DNA of 64,000 nt. Source: Magnetospirillum gryphiswaldense MSR-1 v2 (GTDB taxonomy: Bacteria > Pseudomonadota > Alphaproteobacteria > Rhodospirillales > Magnetospirillaceae). Below, in pieces: positions 43,270 to 50,765 of this stretch; position 1 is the stretch's first letter, and every line of letters begins with the position of its first letter. The stretch lies in the NCBI RefSeq assembly GCF_000513295.1, contig NC_023065.1, positions 2,650,501 to 2,714,500 on the forward strand, written 5' to 3'. The notes under the pieces were generated by a model. That model worked only from the letters and a program-made list of their open reading frames with translations. It ran no database searches and was not told where the DNA came from. The position numbers and the translations under genes are program-made.

Positions 43270-45351
43270 TCATTGCAGTTCCTCATGCGGAACTAGGCGT
43301 CTGTGTGAGGGTTCGATTGCCAGAGGTTGAATCATCGCGCTGCCATCGCCGCTATCCACCGTCACACGGTTGCGGCCTGATTCCTTGGCACAAAACATTG
43401 CCGTATCCGCCCGGCGCATGACGTCCTCAGAATCCGCATCACCTGCAAAAATGGCAACACCGATGCTAGCCGAGCAGCGATGTTCCACAATGGGTGAGCC
43501 ATTCGATCCTGCCAGGTGATAGGGCTCGCTCAAACACTCTAGAATTTTGTATGCCACCTGCGCCGCCTGCTCGCTGGCCTGCTGTTTCGTCTCATCTAGT
43601 TCGCTTAGCAGGACAACAAATTCATCGCCCCCGAAACGGGCCACGGTGTCGGTAGTGCGCACGCAGTCGGACAGGCGCCTGGCGACTTCGACCAGCAATC
43701 GGTCACCGACGTCATGGCCGTGGCGATCATTGAGCGGCTTGAAGTTGTCCAGATCGAGGAACATCAGCGCGCAGAAGCCTCGATCACGCTGAGTGGCCGC
43801 CAAGACCCGGCCAAGACGATCCTGCAGCAGGCGCCGGTTGGGTAGATGCGTCAGGGGGTCGTAGAAGGCCAGTTGCCGGACTTCTTCTTCGAGCCGTTGC
43901 CGTTCGGTTATGTCACGAGCAAGAGAAACCACCTCGCGGTTTTCTCCGGGGCGTTCGGGGAGCCAGGCATTGAACCACTCGCAGGTGATCTGGCGGCCGT
44001 CGCGGGTCAGGTTGTTGTTGATACTGTGGGGCAGCACATTCTTGTGGACCATCTGTGACAGTGCCGGCTCAAGGCGCGCTTGATCAACGGTCGGCAGGAG
44101 AAATTCGGTGAAAGGTTTGCCCAGCACCTCTTCGCGCTTCCAGCCGAACACTGCCTCGGCCTCGCTGTTCCAGTCTGTGACGATGTAGCCGTCGCACCAG
44201 ACCATGCCAGCCGAAGGTGAGGTCTGGAAGATCACGCGATGACGTTCTTCGCTGCGGGTTTTGTCGGCGATGGCGATGGACAGCCGACGATTCATGCGGT
44301 GGATGTAGAGGGCAATCGCCACTACGACCAACAAAAACCCGATGCTGACGGCCAGTGCTCGGTAGAGCCAACTGAAATCTACTTTCGGGTCCGGCTGATA
44401 GAAAAACTCTTCGAGCGGCAGCCCGGCTGGAACCAAGCCGAAGCGGGCATAGGTGTTGGCAATGTGCCGCCAGCGTCCCGGATTGTTGTGGCCGATGTCG
44501 ATGATTTCCGGATTGATAAGGCGGTGCAGTTCGCGCGCTTCATAGGCTAGGTGCTCGCGAGATTTTCCCTGGCTATTGTAGTGCGCATCAATCAGATCGA
44601 TAATTTCGGCTGGGTGATCCAAGGCGTACTGCCAGCCGCGCAGAGCCGCACGACGAAAGGCCGCCACCACTGTCGGCTTCTGTTCGGCAAGCCGCCGCCG
44701 GGTGAATAGCACATCACCGTAAAAGTCCATGCCATAGCTGATCGGCTTCATGATGGTGTGGGGGATACCAAGTTGAATCAGGCTGAATGGTTCATTCGAA
44801 CTATAGGCATTGAGGGCCTCGACATTTCGATCGAAGAAATCATCCATATGGCCGTCATCTGGTACAATGTGCAGTTTATCGAGGGAGACTCCTTCATCGA
44901 TGAACATTGCTTTCAGTTCGACATCCTGGTCGCCCGCCATCATGGCAATCTTGCCGCTTCCGGCGAGGTCGACCGGTCGCTTGTCGCGACCGTGCACGAT
45001 CAGCACATTAGGGGAATGCTGAAAGATCGGCCCGAGCATCAGAACCGGCTTGCCCTTGAGGTAGTCGATTACCAGGCTGGAGACACCAATGCCGAAGTCG
45101 GCCTGTTCATCGAGCACCTTGCTGACCGGGTCCGCGCCGGGGCCGCCTTCAATTAAGGCTACCTCCAATCCCTCTTCGCGATAGAAGCCCTTGGCCAGTG
45201 CCGCGTAGTATCCGGCAAACTGGAACTGGTGCTTCCAGCGCAGTTGCAGGGTGACCGACTCCAGCGCACGTACTGGGCCAGCGGCCATTAGCAGGGCCAG
45301 CAGGATTACGCACCCGCAGACATGCTGGATAAGTGGGTAACCATTTTTCAT
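43270..45351 (-). CDS. Binding-protein domain fused to PAS-GGDEF (diguanylate cyclase)
   Basis: A 693-residue protein from ATG 45351 (MKNGYPLIQHVCGCVILLAL); a GTG at 45369 is possible. It has a signal/anchor segment (about 10-30), an NMT1/SsuA-type ligand-binding domain (about 33-315: LQLRWKHQFQFAGYYAALAK, GGPGADPVSKVLDEQADFGI), a membrane helix (about 330-352), PAS (about 365-490) and GGDEF (about 500-670) with DPLTHLPNRRLLQDRL, LDLDNFKPLNDRHGHDVGD and an intact GGDEF. The N-terminal domain should sense a small molecule in the periplasm and control c-di-GMP synthesis. The same ligand-binding fold is encoded separately beside the phosphodiesterase at 34 kb. Confidence 0.9.
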   Translation of the reverse strand: MKNGYPLIQHVCGCVILLALLMAAGPVRALESVTLQLRWKHQFQFAGYYAALAKGFYREEGLEVALIEGGPGADPVSKVLDEQADFGIGVSSLVIDYLKGKPVLMLGPIFQHSPNVLIVHGRDKRPVDLAGSGKIAMMAGDQDVELKAMFIDEGVSLDKLHIVPDDGHMDDFFDRNVEALNAYSSNEPFSLIQLGIPHTIMKPISYGMDFYGDVLFTRRRLAEQKPTVVAAFRRAALRGWQYALDHPAEIIDLIDAHYNSQGKSREHLAYEARELHRLINPEIIDIGHNNPGRWRHIANTYARFGLVPAGLPLEEFFYQPDPKVDFSWLYRALAVSIGFLLVVVAIALYIHRMNRRLSIAIADKTRSEERHRVIFQTSPSAGMVWCDGYIVTDWNSEAEAVFGWKREEVLGKPFTEFLLPTVDQARLEPALSQMVHKNVLPHSINNNLTRDGRQITCEWFNAWLPERPGENREVVSLARDITERQRLEEEVRQLAFYDPLTHLPNRRLLQDRLGRVLAATQRDRGFCALMFLDLDNFKPLNDRHGHDVGDRLLVEVARRLSDCVRTTDTVARFGGDEFVVLLSELDETKQQASEQAAQVAYKILECLSEPYHLAGSNGSPIVEHRCSASIGVAIFAGDADSEDVMRRADTAMFCAKESGRNRVTVDSGDGSAMIQPLAIEPSHRRLVPHEELQ

Positions 45352-45580
45352 ATCCTGATTATAAGTCACGCCGGGTGATGAACTTTTGGGGGGGCTGCCA
45401 AAAGTTTTGCTGGAACAACTATTTTTTATGCCCTAACCCGTTCAGTCTTATGACCACTTATCTGGTGCCCGGCACTTATGTGTACACTGGAGAGAAAGCA
45501 AGCACGTAAAACGGGAAAAAGTATTAAGCTACCATCCCTTTCGGGGCGCGGCCCTTTGCAACGGCTGCTCTCATCAGAGA
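45352..45580. other. AT-rich intergenic spacer
   Basis: About 230 bases of clearly lower GC content between the signalling cluster and the decaying recombinase module. It holds T- and A-runs (CTATTTTTTATG near 45420, GGGAAAAAGTATT near 45515) and probably promoters for the fused cyclase gene. No gene is seen. Confidence 0.4.
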
Positions 45581-45837
45581 TTAGGCGGCCTTCGTCACTA
45601 TCGCCTGGACCGCCTCAGCCTGCTTCTTGAGCGGCTCGAAAGCGGCGGCAAAGACAGATCAAGACAGAGGCGGTCAGTTCAGTGATGACGCGGCTATCGG
45701 CGATGGCAGCCAACTTCTGAAAGGCAGTGGGATAAGGCTTGATAGGCAGCAACGGGTCACGAAGGGCCGGTTGATTGGGGCGCGGTGGATGGCCGCTGAG
45801 CCCCCGGCAGCCGCCAGTCATCGGCAACGTCTGCCAT
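45581..45837 (-). pseudogene. Decayed small gene with frameshifts
   Basis: Three minus-strand pieces in different frames line up as one protein: MADVADDWRLPGAQRPSTAP from ATG 45837, then RDPLLPIKPYPTAFQKLAAI with ADSRVITELTAS, then SVFAAAFEPLKKQAEAVQAI and VTKAA ending at TAA 45581. A near-duplicated TCTGTCTT segment (near 45655-45675 plus strand) explains the second shift. No family is recognised. It probably belonged to the recombinase module upstream. Confidence 0.5.
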
Positions 45838-45887
45838 GCCGACTGTGGATCATGTCCGGCACTTCGAGACCGACGCCAGGAAGAAGC

Positions 45888-45992
45888 TCAACGTGCCACC
45901 CCGAACATCTCCCGCTGCTGGTTCCATTCCACCGGCATGTCGTCCATCAGGTCGGCCAGCTGCACGGCCCGCATCCGCCGGTCGCCAGGCAT
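45888..45992 (-). pseudogene. C-terminal copy of the recombinase partner protein
   Basis: A 34-codon frame, beginning MPGDRRMRAVQLADLMDDMP and ending VEWNQQREMFGVAR. It closely matches the end of the 134-aa protein at 46647-47051 (LQLADLMDDMPVEWDRQRER). It starts 21 bases after the stop of the 55-aa gene. It lacks the helix-turn-helix part, so it is a remnant of a second, diverged copy. Confidence 0.65.
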
Positions 45993-46012
45993 GGCTTACA
46001 CCCCGGCCGCCT

Positions 46013-46180
46013 TCACGCCGCGCGGGCGAGACGCTGCCTGACTTCCCTGACGAGGGTCCGCACATGATCGACGGAAAGGCGATCCCGCAGCAGAAAGGTA
46101 TGCATGGTTGGATCGTCGAGGAGATCGTCCAGCGACGGCTCCCATATCCACCGATCAAGCCCGAAGTCTTGCGCCCGCAT
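46013..46180 (-). CDS. Conserved-looking 55-aa protein
   Basis: A short gene from ATG 46180 with GGGAGGGG just upstream: MRAQDFGLDRWIWEPSLDDL then LDDPTMHTFLLRDRLSVDHV then RTLVREVRQRLARAA. Codon use and ribosome site look real. Function is unknown. It lies in the minus-strand series downstream of the recombinase and partner gene. Confidence 0.5.
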   Translation of the reverse strand: MRAQDFGLDRWIWEPSLDDLLDDPTMHTFLLRDRLSVDHVRTLVREVRQRLARAA

Positions 46181-46305
46181 TTGCCCCTCCCAAGGTCTGC
46201 TATTCTCGACGACGGCTGATGTCTACACCGCATCCGCCCGCTCGTCCGTGAACATTTGCACACAATTACTACCCAGCCGCCGAAGGCAGAATGGTCAATC
46301 ACAAT

Positions 46306-46551
46306 TCAGTTTTCGGCCTTCGGCACGGACCCCAGACGCTGCAGAAATTCAGGCTCGTCGTAATCGCCCATTTCAGGGTCGGCGGTCTGACGGACAACGT
46401 CCACGCCGGCTACGCTGCCGCCCTCCATCATGCGGCTGGCACGTTGCAGGGCCTGTTGCTCGGTCTTGTAGGAAATGGGCGGCTGAGGCTTCAGCCCGCC
46501 TCTTTTGCCGAGGATGTATGGCTGGCAGATGAACAAGGTTTCCAGGGCCAT
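46306..46551 (-). CDS. Small conserved protein of the recombinase module
   Basis: An 81-residue protein, MALETLFICQPYILGKRGGL followed by KPQPPISYKTEQQALQRASR. The middle looks like a small alpha/beta domain (KTEQQALQRASRMMEGGSVA, GVDVVRQTADPEMGDYDEPE). Proteins of this appearance are common beside recombinases and plasmid or phage modules in alphaproteobacteria, but I cannot name a function. An A/T-rich promoter-like stretch lies near 46590-46620. Confidence 0.6.
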   Translation of the reverse strand: MALETLFICQPYILGKRGGLKPQPPISYKTEQQALQRASRMMEGGSVAGVDVVRQTADPEMGDYDEPEFLQRLGSVPKAEN

Positions 46552-46646
46552 GGCGGTATTCCTGCGGCAAGGGCGATTGCCACAGAGTGTTTTCTTTTTG
46601 TTCTTTTGTCAATATTCATGGTCGCATCGGGGATTCGCGCCCCCGG

Positions 46647-47051
46647 TCACCGCGCCGTGATCCCGTACCTTTCCCGCTGCCGGTCCCATTCCACCGGCAT
46701 GTCGTCCATCAGGTCAGCAAGCTGCAACGTGCGCGGCTGGCGGCCGTCGAGGATGGTTTCGACGATGTCGGGGGCCAGCAAGGTCAGGCGGTAGATTCGG
46801 GTCATGTAGGATGGGCTGATCTTCTCGGCTTCAGACAACTCGTTCAGGGATGCCACCTGCCCGGATTCCAGCATGCGCTTCCAGCGATGGGCGCGGGCCA
46901 GCGCCTTCAGCAGGGTGTCGTCGGGGGTTGGTTTGGCGCGCACCGGAACGCCCCCACCCTCGGGCACGATCACCAGCTTGCGGCCGCCATATCGCCGCAG
47001 AGTCAGCGGCACGCGGATGGTCAGGGTATCGATCCGGATGTCGGCGGTCAT
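46647..47051 (-). CDS. Recombinase-linked DNA-binding-like protein
   Basis: A 134-residue protein whose start overlaps the recombinase stop (ATGA at 47048-47051). The central part, LNELSEAEKISPSYMTRIYR LTLL, looks like the ParB/KorB-type helix-turn-helix, and the end is LQLADLMDDMPVEWDRQRER. Proteins of this kind regularly follow serine recombinase genes in alphaproteobacterial elements; a role in regulating or directing recombination is inference. A remnant copy of its C-terminus is at 45888-45992. Confidence 0.65.
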   Translation of the reverse strand: MTADIRIDTLTIRVPLTLRRYGGRKLVIVPEGGGVPVRAKPTPDDTLLKALARAHRWKRMLESGQVASLNELSEAEKISPSYMTRIYRLTLLAPDIVETILDGRQPRTLQLADLMDDMPVEWDRQRERYGITAR

Positions 47052-47935
47052 GCCGCGCTCCTGTCGCCGGTCTGGGCGGTGATGTCGGCGATGACGCTGG
47101 CCAGTCCCTCGGCGCGCAACCGGACCTCGGCGCCGTCTGGGGCGATGGCCACTCTCTCGACCAGAAGCTGGAGGATACGGGCCTGCTCGGCCGGGAACAG
47201 CTCGTCCCAGAGTGCCTCGAAGCGATCCAGGGCAGCGCGCAGATCGGCGGGCGCCATGGACGGGGCCATCCGTTCGGCCCGCGCCCGGATCTCAGGGGCG
47301 CGCAGCAATGCCCGGACCTGCCCGATAACTGCCGCTTCGATCTCACCGGCGGCGATGCTGCGCACCGGGCAGGACTCGTGGCCGGAATGGATCGCCTTCA
47401 TGCAGGTATAGTACCGGTACAGCCGCCCCTTCTTGCGGGTATGGCTCGGCGTCATGGCCCGGCCACAATGGGCACAGTGGATCAGCCCCTTCAACGGCGC
47501 CGGGGTCGAGGACCGCACAGCGTTGGCCCGCTTCCTGGGCGCATTGTCGGTCTTTACCGCCATCACCTTGTCCCAGGTGGCGCGGTCAATGATGGCGGGA
47601 TGCTCACCGGCATGGGCCTCGCCTTTGTGGACGGCCTCGCCGAGATAGACCCGGTTGTCGAGCAGCTTGTAGAGGAAGTTCTTGGTGATGGGCGCGCCGT
47701 CGCGGTGCTTGCCGTCTTGGGTGGTCCAGGACTTGGTATGGTGACCGGTGGCGTTGAGTTCCTTCACCAGCAGGGTGGCGGAGCCGACCTTGAGGAAGCG
47801 GTCGAAGATGTGGCGGACCAGATCGGCCTCGGGCTGGTTGACCACCAGCTTGCGGGCGACCACGTCGTAGCCGAGCGGCGGCACCCCGCCCATCCACATG
47901 CCCTTGCGGCGCGACGCGGCGAATTTGTCGCGAAT
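47048..47935 (-). pseudogene. Large serine recombinase, 5'-truncated
   Basis: About 295 codons remain. They contain the recombinase domain (starting IRDKFAASRRKGMWMGGVPP, then LVVNQPEADLVRHIFDRFLK) and the zinc ribbon (IHCAHCGRAMTPSH and YTCMKAIHSGHESCPVRS), followed by a coiled-coil end. The N-terminal resolvase domain with the catalytic serine is missing: homology stops at the isoleucine at 47933-47935, and beyond it lies the reading frame of a plus-strand phage gene. Without the catalytic domain it cannot cut DNA. The open frame to 48448 upstream is translated antisense of phage genes, not recombinase. Confidence 0.85.
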
Positions 47936-47936
47936 C

Positions 47937-48143
47937 CACTGCGAGCTGGTGCCGTTCGATGCGGCATTGGCCCAGTCCATGAGCGACCGCGCCGTCCAGG
48001 TGGTCCAGGCCAGCGCTGGCCAGGAGTTGCTGCCCCGCGCCGCCGCCGAACGCAGCTCGGTGGTCTGCCGCGGCGGCAAGACCAGCGGCGGCTGGCATGC
48101 ATCCTGCTCGTGGCAGGATCGCTGCTGGGGAGATGCACGATGA
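47937..48143 (+). pseudogene. 5'-truncated phage early gene (possible PD-(D/E)XK nuclease end)
   Basis: The last about 68 codons of a plus-strand gene: HCELVPFDAALAQSMSDRAV, then a basic/serine stretch, then TSGGWHASCSWQDRCWGDAR and TGA, which overlaps the next start (ATGA, 48140-48143). The Cys-containing end (C, then W..C.W...C) resembles the iron-sulfur tail of Cas4/AddB-like phage nucleases; this is tentative. The 5' part is cut off exactly where the recombinase fragment ends, so both genes are broken at one junction near 47936. Confidence 0.6.
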
Positions 48144-48787
48144 CGACGAAACATCGCCCTTTGAGCTACGAGATCCTCCAAATTCGCGAAACCGGTGGCC
48201 CCCGCACCATCGCCCGGATCTGGTGCGCCGCATGCGGCGGCACCCTCGATCTCACCCTCACTGCGAATCGTCACGCCGACAACGTCGAGCGGCGGGCCAA
48301 GGCCAAGGGGTGGGACTGCGACAAGAACCGCGCCAGCCGCACCATCTGCCCCGACTGCAAGGCGGCTCCTCCCGCGAAAATCAAACCGGCCATGCCCGTC
48401 GTACCGAAAGCCTGCCGGTCCGCCACCGCTGCGAAACCCTCCACTCACGCCATCTCAACCGCCAATATGGAGCCCCCGATGACCGCCATCACCCCTGCCG
48501 TCCGTCCCGCCACCCCCGACGAGCGCATGCGCATTCGCCACAAGCTGGACGGGGTGTTTGACGATGCCAAGGGCATGTATCTGGATAGCTTCAGCGACCA
48601 GCGCGTGGCCGAGGAACTGAAGCTGCCGCGCAAAATGATCGAGCAGATCCGCGAAGCCGCCTACGGTCCCATCCGTACCGATCCCGAGATCGAGCAGTTG
48701 CGCACTGACATCGCCGATCTGGTCGCCATGGCCTCCACCCTGACCAATCGGTTGGCCGAGGTCGAGAAGCGTTTCCAGCCCAGATAA
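48140..48787 (+). CDS. Zinc-finger-like phage early protein
   Basis: A 215-residue protein from ATG 48140. The N-terminal part has IWCAACGGTLDLTL and later TICPDCKAAPP, a likely four-cysteine zinc site (about 28-75). A Pro/Ala-rich linker (about 75-115) leads to a helical region with DAKGMYLDSFSDQRVAEELK (about 140-159), a possible winged helix, and a coiled-coil end (LRTDIADLVAMASTLTNRLA). Function is unknown; a DNA-binding early regulator is plausible. It is translationally coupled to the truncated gene before it. Confidence 0.6.
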   Translation: MTTKHRPLSYEILQIRETGGPRTIARIWCAACGGTLDLTLTANRHADNVERRAKAKGWDCDKNRASRTICPDCKAAPPAKIKPAMPVVPKACRSATAAKPSTHAISTANMEPPMTAITPAVRPATPDERMRIRHKLDGVFDDAKGMYLDSFSDQRVAEELKLPRKMIEQIREAAYGPIRTDPEIEQLRTDIADLVAMASTLTNRLAEVEKRFQPR

Positions 48788-48819
48788 CCGGGAGCCTGCC
48801 CGCGATGACCCATATCACC

Positions 48820-49101
48820 TCAAGCGGAAATGGTCAGCTTCAGCCCCAGCGCGTCGATCAGCGAGCGAACCGTCTCGTAACGCGGATGGGCGCCAGGGGC
48901 GACGGCCTTGTACAGGCTTTCGCGCCCCAGCCCGGCTTTCCCGGCCACCTGACTCATGCCGCGGGCCTTGGCGACATGGCCGAGCGCGGCCAGAAAGACC
49001 GCCGGATCGGAGTCTTCCAGCGCCGCCGTCAGATATTCGGCCACCACCTCGCCATTATCGAGATAGGTGGCGATGTCGAAAGCACCGACCTGTTCCGTCA
49101 T
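48820..49101 (-). CDS. Addiction-module antitoxin (HigA-like, HTH)
   Basis: A 93-residue protein: TEQVGAFDIATYLDNGEVVA at the start and an HTH in the second half (HVAKARGMSQVAGKAGLGRE, SLYKAVAPGAHPRYETVRSL). This is the pattern of probable addiction module antidote proteins encoded after Gp49-like toxins. It follows the toxin gene by 3 bases (toxin first, antitoxin second). It would bind the toxin and repress the operon. Confidence 0.82.
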   Translation of the reverse strand: MTEQVGAFDIATYLDNGEVVAEYLTAALEDSDPAVFLAALGHVAKARGMSQVAGKAGLGRESLYKAVAPGAHPRYETVRSLIDALGLKLTISA

Positions 49102-49104
49102 GGC

Positions 49105-49404
49105 TTAAGCCTCCTCGATCATTTTGGCCAATTCCTTGGCCCGCTTGATGTCTCGCGTCTGGGTCGATTTGTCGCCGCCCAGCAGCAGCAGATAGATCAC
49201 CTTGCCCCGCCGGGTGAAGTACACCCGGTATCCCGGCCCGAAATGGACCCGCATCTCGCTGATGCCATCCCCAACAGAATCACAGTCACCGAAATTACCG
49301 GACTCCGCGGCGGTCAGCCGGGCCAGGATGCGGGCCTTTCCCTTGATGTCGGCCAAGGCCGAAAGCCATGCATCAAAGCTGGCGGTGCGCAGCAGCGTGT
49401 TCAT
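49105..49404 (-). CDS. RelE/HigB-type toxin (phage Gp49-like)
   Basis: A 99-residue protein with the Gp49/HigB pattern: FDAWLSALADIKGKARILAR near the start, then ISEMRVHFGPGYRVYFTRRG (about 48-67) and LLLLGGDKSTQTRDIKRAKE at the end, which includes the conserved GGDKSTQ. Such toxins cleave mRNA on ribosomes. The gene runs against the surrounding early genes, and a palindrome upstream (49414-49429) is a likely operator. Confidence 0.87.
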   Translation of the reverse strand: MNTLLRTASFDAWLSALADIKGKARILARLTAAESGNFGDCDSVGDGISEMRVHFGPGYRVYFTRRGKVIYLLLLGGDKSTQTRDIKRAKELAKMIEEA

Positions 49405-49413
49405 GACTCAACT

Positions 49414-49429
49414 GTATCCAAGTGGATAC
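49414..49429. promoter_or_regulatory. Palindromic operator for the toxin-antitoxin pair
   Basis: GTATCC (49414-49419) AAGT GGATAC (49424-49429) is a perfect 6-bp inverted repeat ten bases upstream of the toxin start and 32 bases ahead of the divergent helicase gene. An antitoxin dimer binding here could affect both directions. Confidence 0.5.
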
Positions 49430-49460
49430 GGGTGCGCAAGCTTTCAAGGGGGCCTGCTCA

Positions 49461-50765
49461 ATGACCGACATCACCCCCTCCGACATTCAGGCCCAGGCCA
49501 TCGCCGCCATCCGTGACTGGTTCCATAGTCGCACGGACGAGCAGCAGGTGTTCCGACTGTTTGGCTTTGCCGGAACGGGAAAATCAACCGTGCTGAAATT
49601 TGCCCTGGAGGATATGGGCCTAGCGCCCCACACCGAGGACGTGCCCGGCGTGGTCACCGCCACCTTCACTGGCAAGGCCGCCCTGGTGCTGCGGCGCAAG
49701 GGTACCCCGGCCAGGACCATCCATAGCCTGATCTATAGCGTCATCGAGGCCACCGACGAGGAGATCGAGGAAGCGGGCAAGCGCATCGCCCAGGCGGAAA
49801 TCGACGCCCGCCATCTCACCGGCTTCGACCGCACCGCCGCCGAGGCCGCCATTGAGGCCATGCGCCAGTCCATGCGGGAGATGAAGAAGCCGCGCTTCGC
49901 CCTCAATCCCGACAGCCCGGCGGCATCGGCCAAGCTGATCGTGCTGGACGAGGTGTCCATGGTCGGCGAGGAGATGGCGCGCGACCTGATGAGCTTCGGC
50001 CGCCCCATTCTGGTGCTGGGCGATCCCGGCCAGTTGCCGCCGATCAAGGGCGAGGGCGCCTTCACCAAGGACGCCCCCGACGTCATACTGACCGAGATCC
50101 ACCGCCAGGCCGCCGAAAGCGCCATCATCCGGCTGGCAACGATGGCCCGCGAAGGCCAGCCCATCGGCTTCGGCCAATACGACGATCATGCCTGGAAGAT
50201 GCGCATGGCCGACGTCACCCCCGATCAGGCCTTGCGCGGCGGTCAGGTCATCTGCGGCAAGAACGCCACCCGGTTCCAGCTCAACAATGCCCTTCGCCGT
50301 GCCGCCGGGTTCGGGGGAATGTTCCTGCCCACCGGCCCGAGCGAAAAGATCATCTGCCTCAAGAATCAGTCCGACCTCGGCCTGATCAACGGCATGTTCC
50401 TGTCGCTGGCCGACATCGTCGACGAAGGCAGCCTGTACTTCTCGGCGGTCATCACCGACGAGGACGGCAACCCGGTCGGCCCACCGGCCAAGGGCGGCAA
50501 GCCGGGGCGGTTGCTGCTCTACAAGGGCCATTTCGAGGACCATGTCGCTCTCGACCCGCACCGCCACGACCGCGACTGGCGCGACAAGAAGAAGCTGACC
50601 GAGGCCACCTTCGGCTGGGCCATCACCTGCCATAAGGCGCAAGGGTCGCAATGGGAGAACGTCGTTGTCTGGGACGACGGTCTGGGGCGAAGCGAGCAGG
50701 ATCGCCGCCGTTGGCTGTACACCGCCATTACTCGTGCCGAAAGGGGGCTGGTGATACTCGCATGA
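49461..50765 (+). CDS. RecD/Dda-like DNA helicase
   Basis: A 434-residue protein from ATG 49461 (MTDITPSDIQAQAIAAIRDW). It contains Walker A FGFAGTGKSTVLKF (about 34-47), Walker B LIVLDEVSMVGEEMA, and the C-terminal helicase motifs ITCHKAQGSQWENVVVWDD and YTAITRAERGLVIL. It is a superfamily 1 helicase like RecD or T4 Dda, expected to act in phage replication. Its stop overlaps the primase start (50762-50765). Confidence 0.88.
   Translation: MTDITPSDIQAQAIAAIRDWFHSRTDEQQVFRLFGFAGTGKSTVLKFALEDMGLAPHTEDVPGVVTATFTGKAALVLRRKGTPARTIHSLIYSVIEATDEEIEEAGKRIAQAEIDARHLTGFDRTAAEAAIEAMRQSMREMKKPRFALNPDSPAASAKLIVLDEVSMVGEEMARDLMSFGRPILVLGDPGQLPPIKGEGAFTKDAPDVILTEIHRQAAESAIIRLATMAREGQPIGFGQYDDHAWKMRMADVTPDQALRGGQVICGKNATRFQLNNALRRAAGFGGMFLPTGPSEKIICLKNQSDLGLINGMFLSLADIVDEGSLYFSAVITDEDGNPVGPPAKGGKPGRLLLYKGHFEDHVALDPHRHDRDWRDKKKLTEATFGWAITCHKAQGSQWENVVVWDDGLGRSEQDRRRWLYTAITRAERGLVILA

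Noticed and set aside
47936-48448. N-terminal extension of the serine recombinase
   Set aside because: The open frame upstream to 48448 is antisense to phage genes and lacks any resolvase catalytic motif, so I ended the recombinase at the junction.
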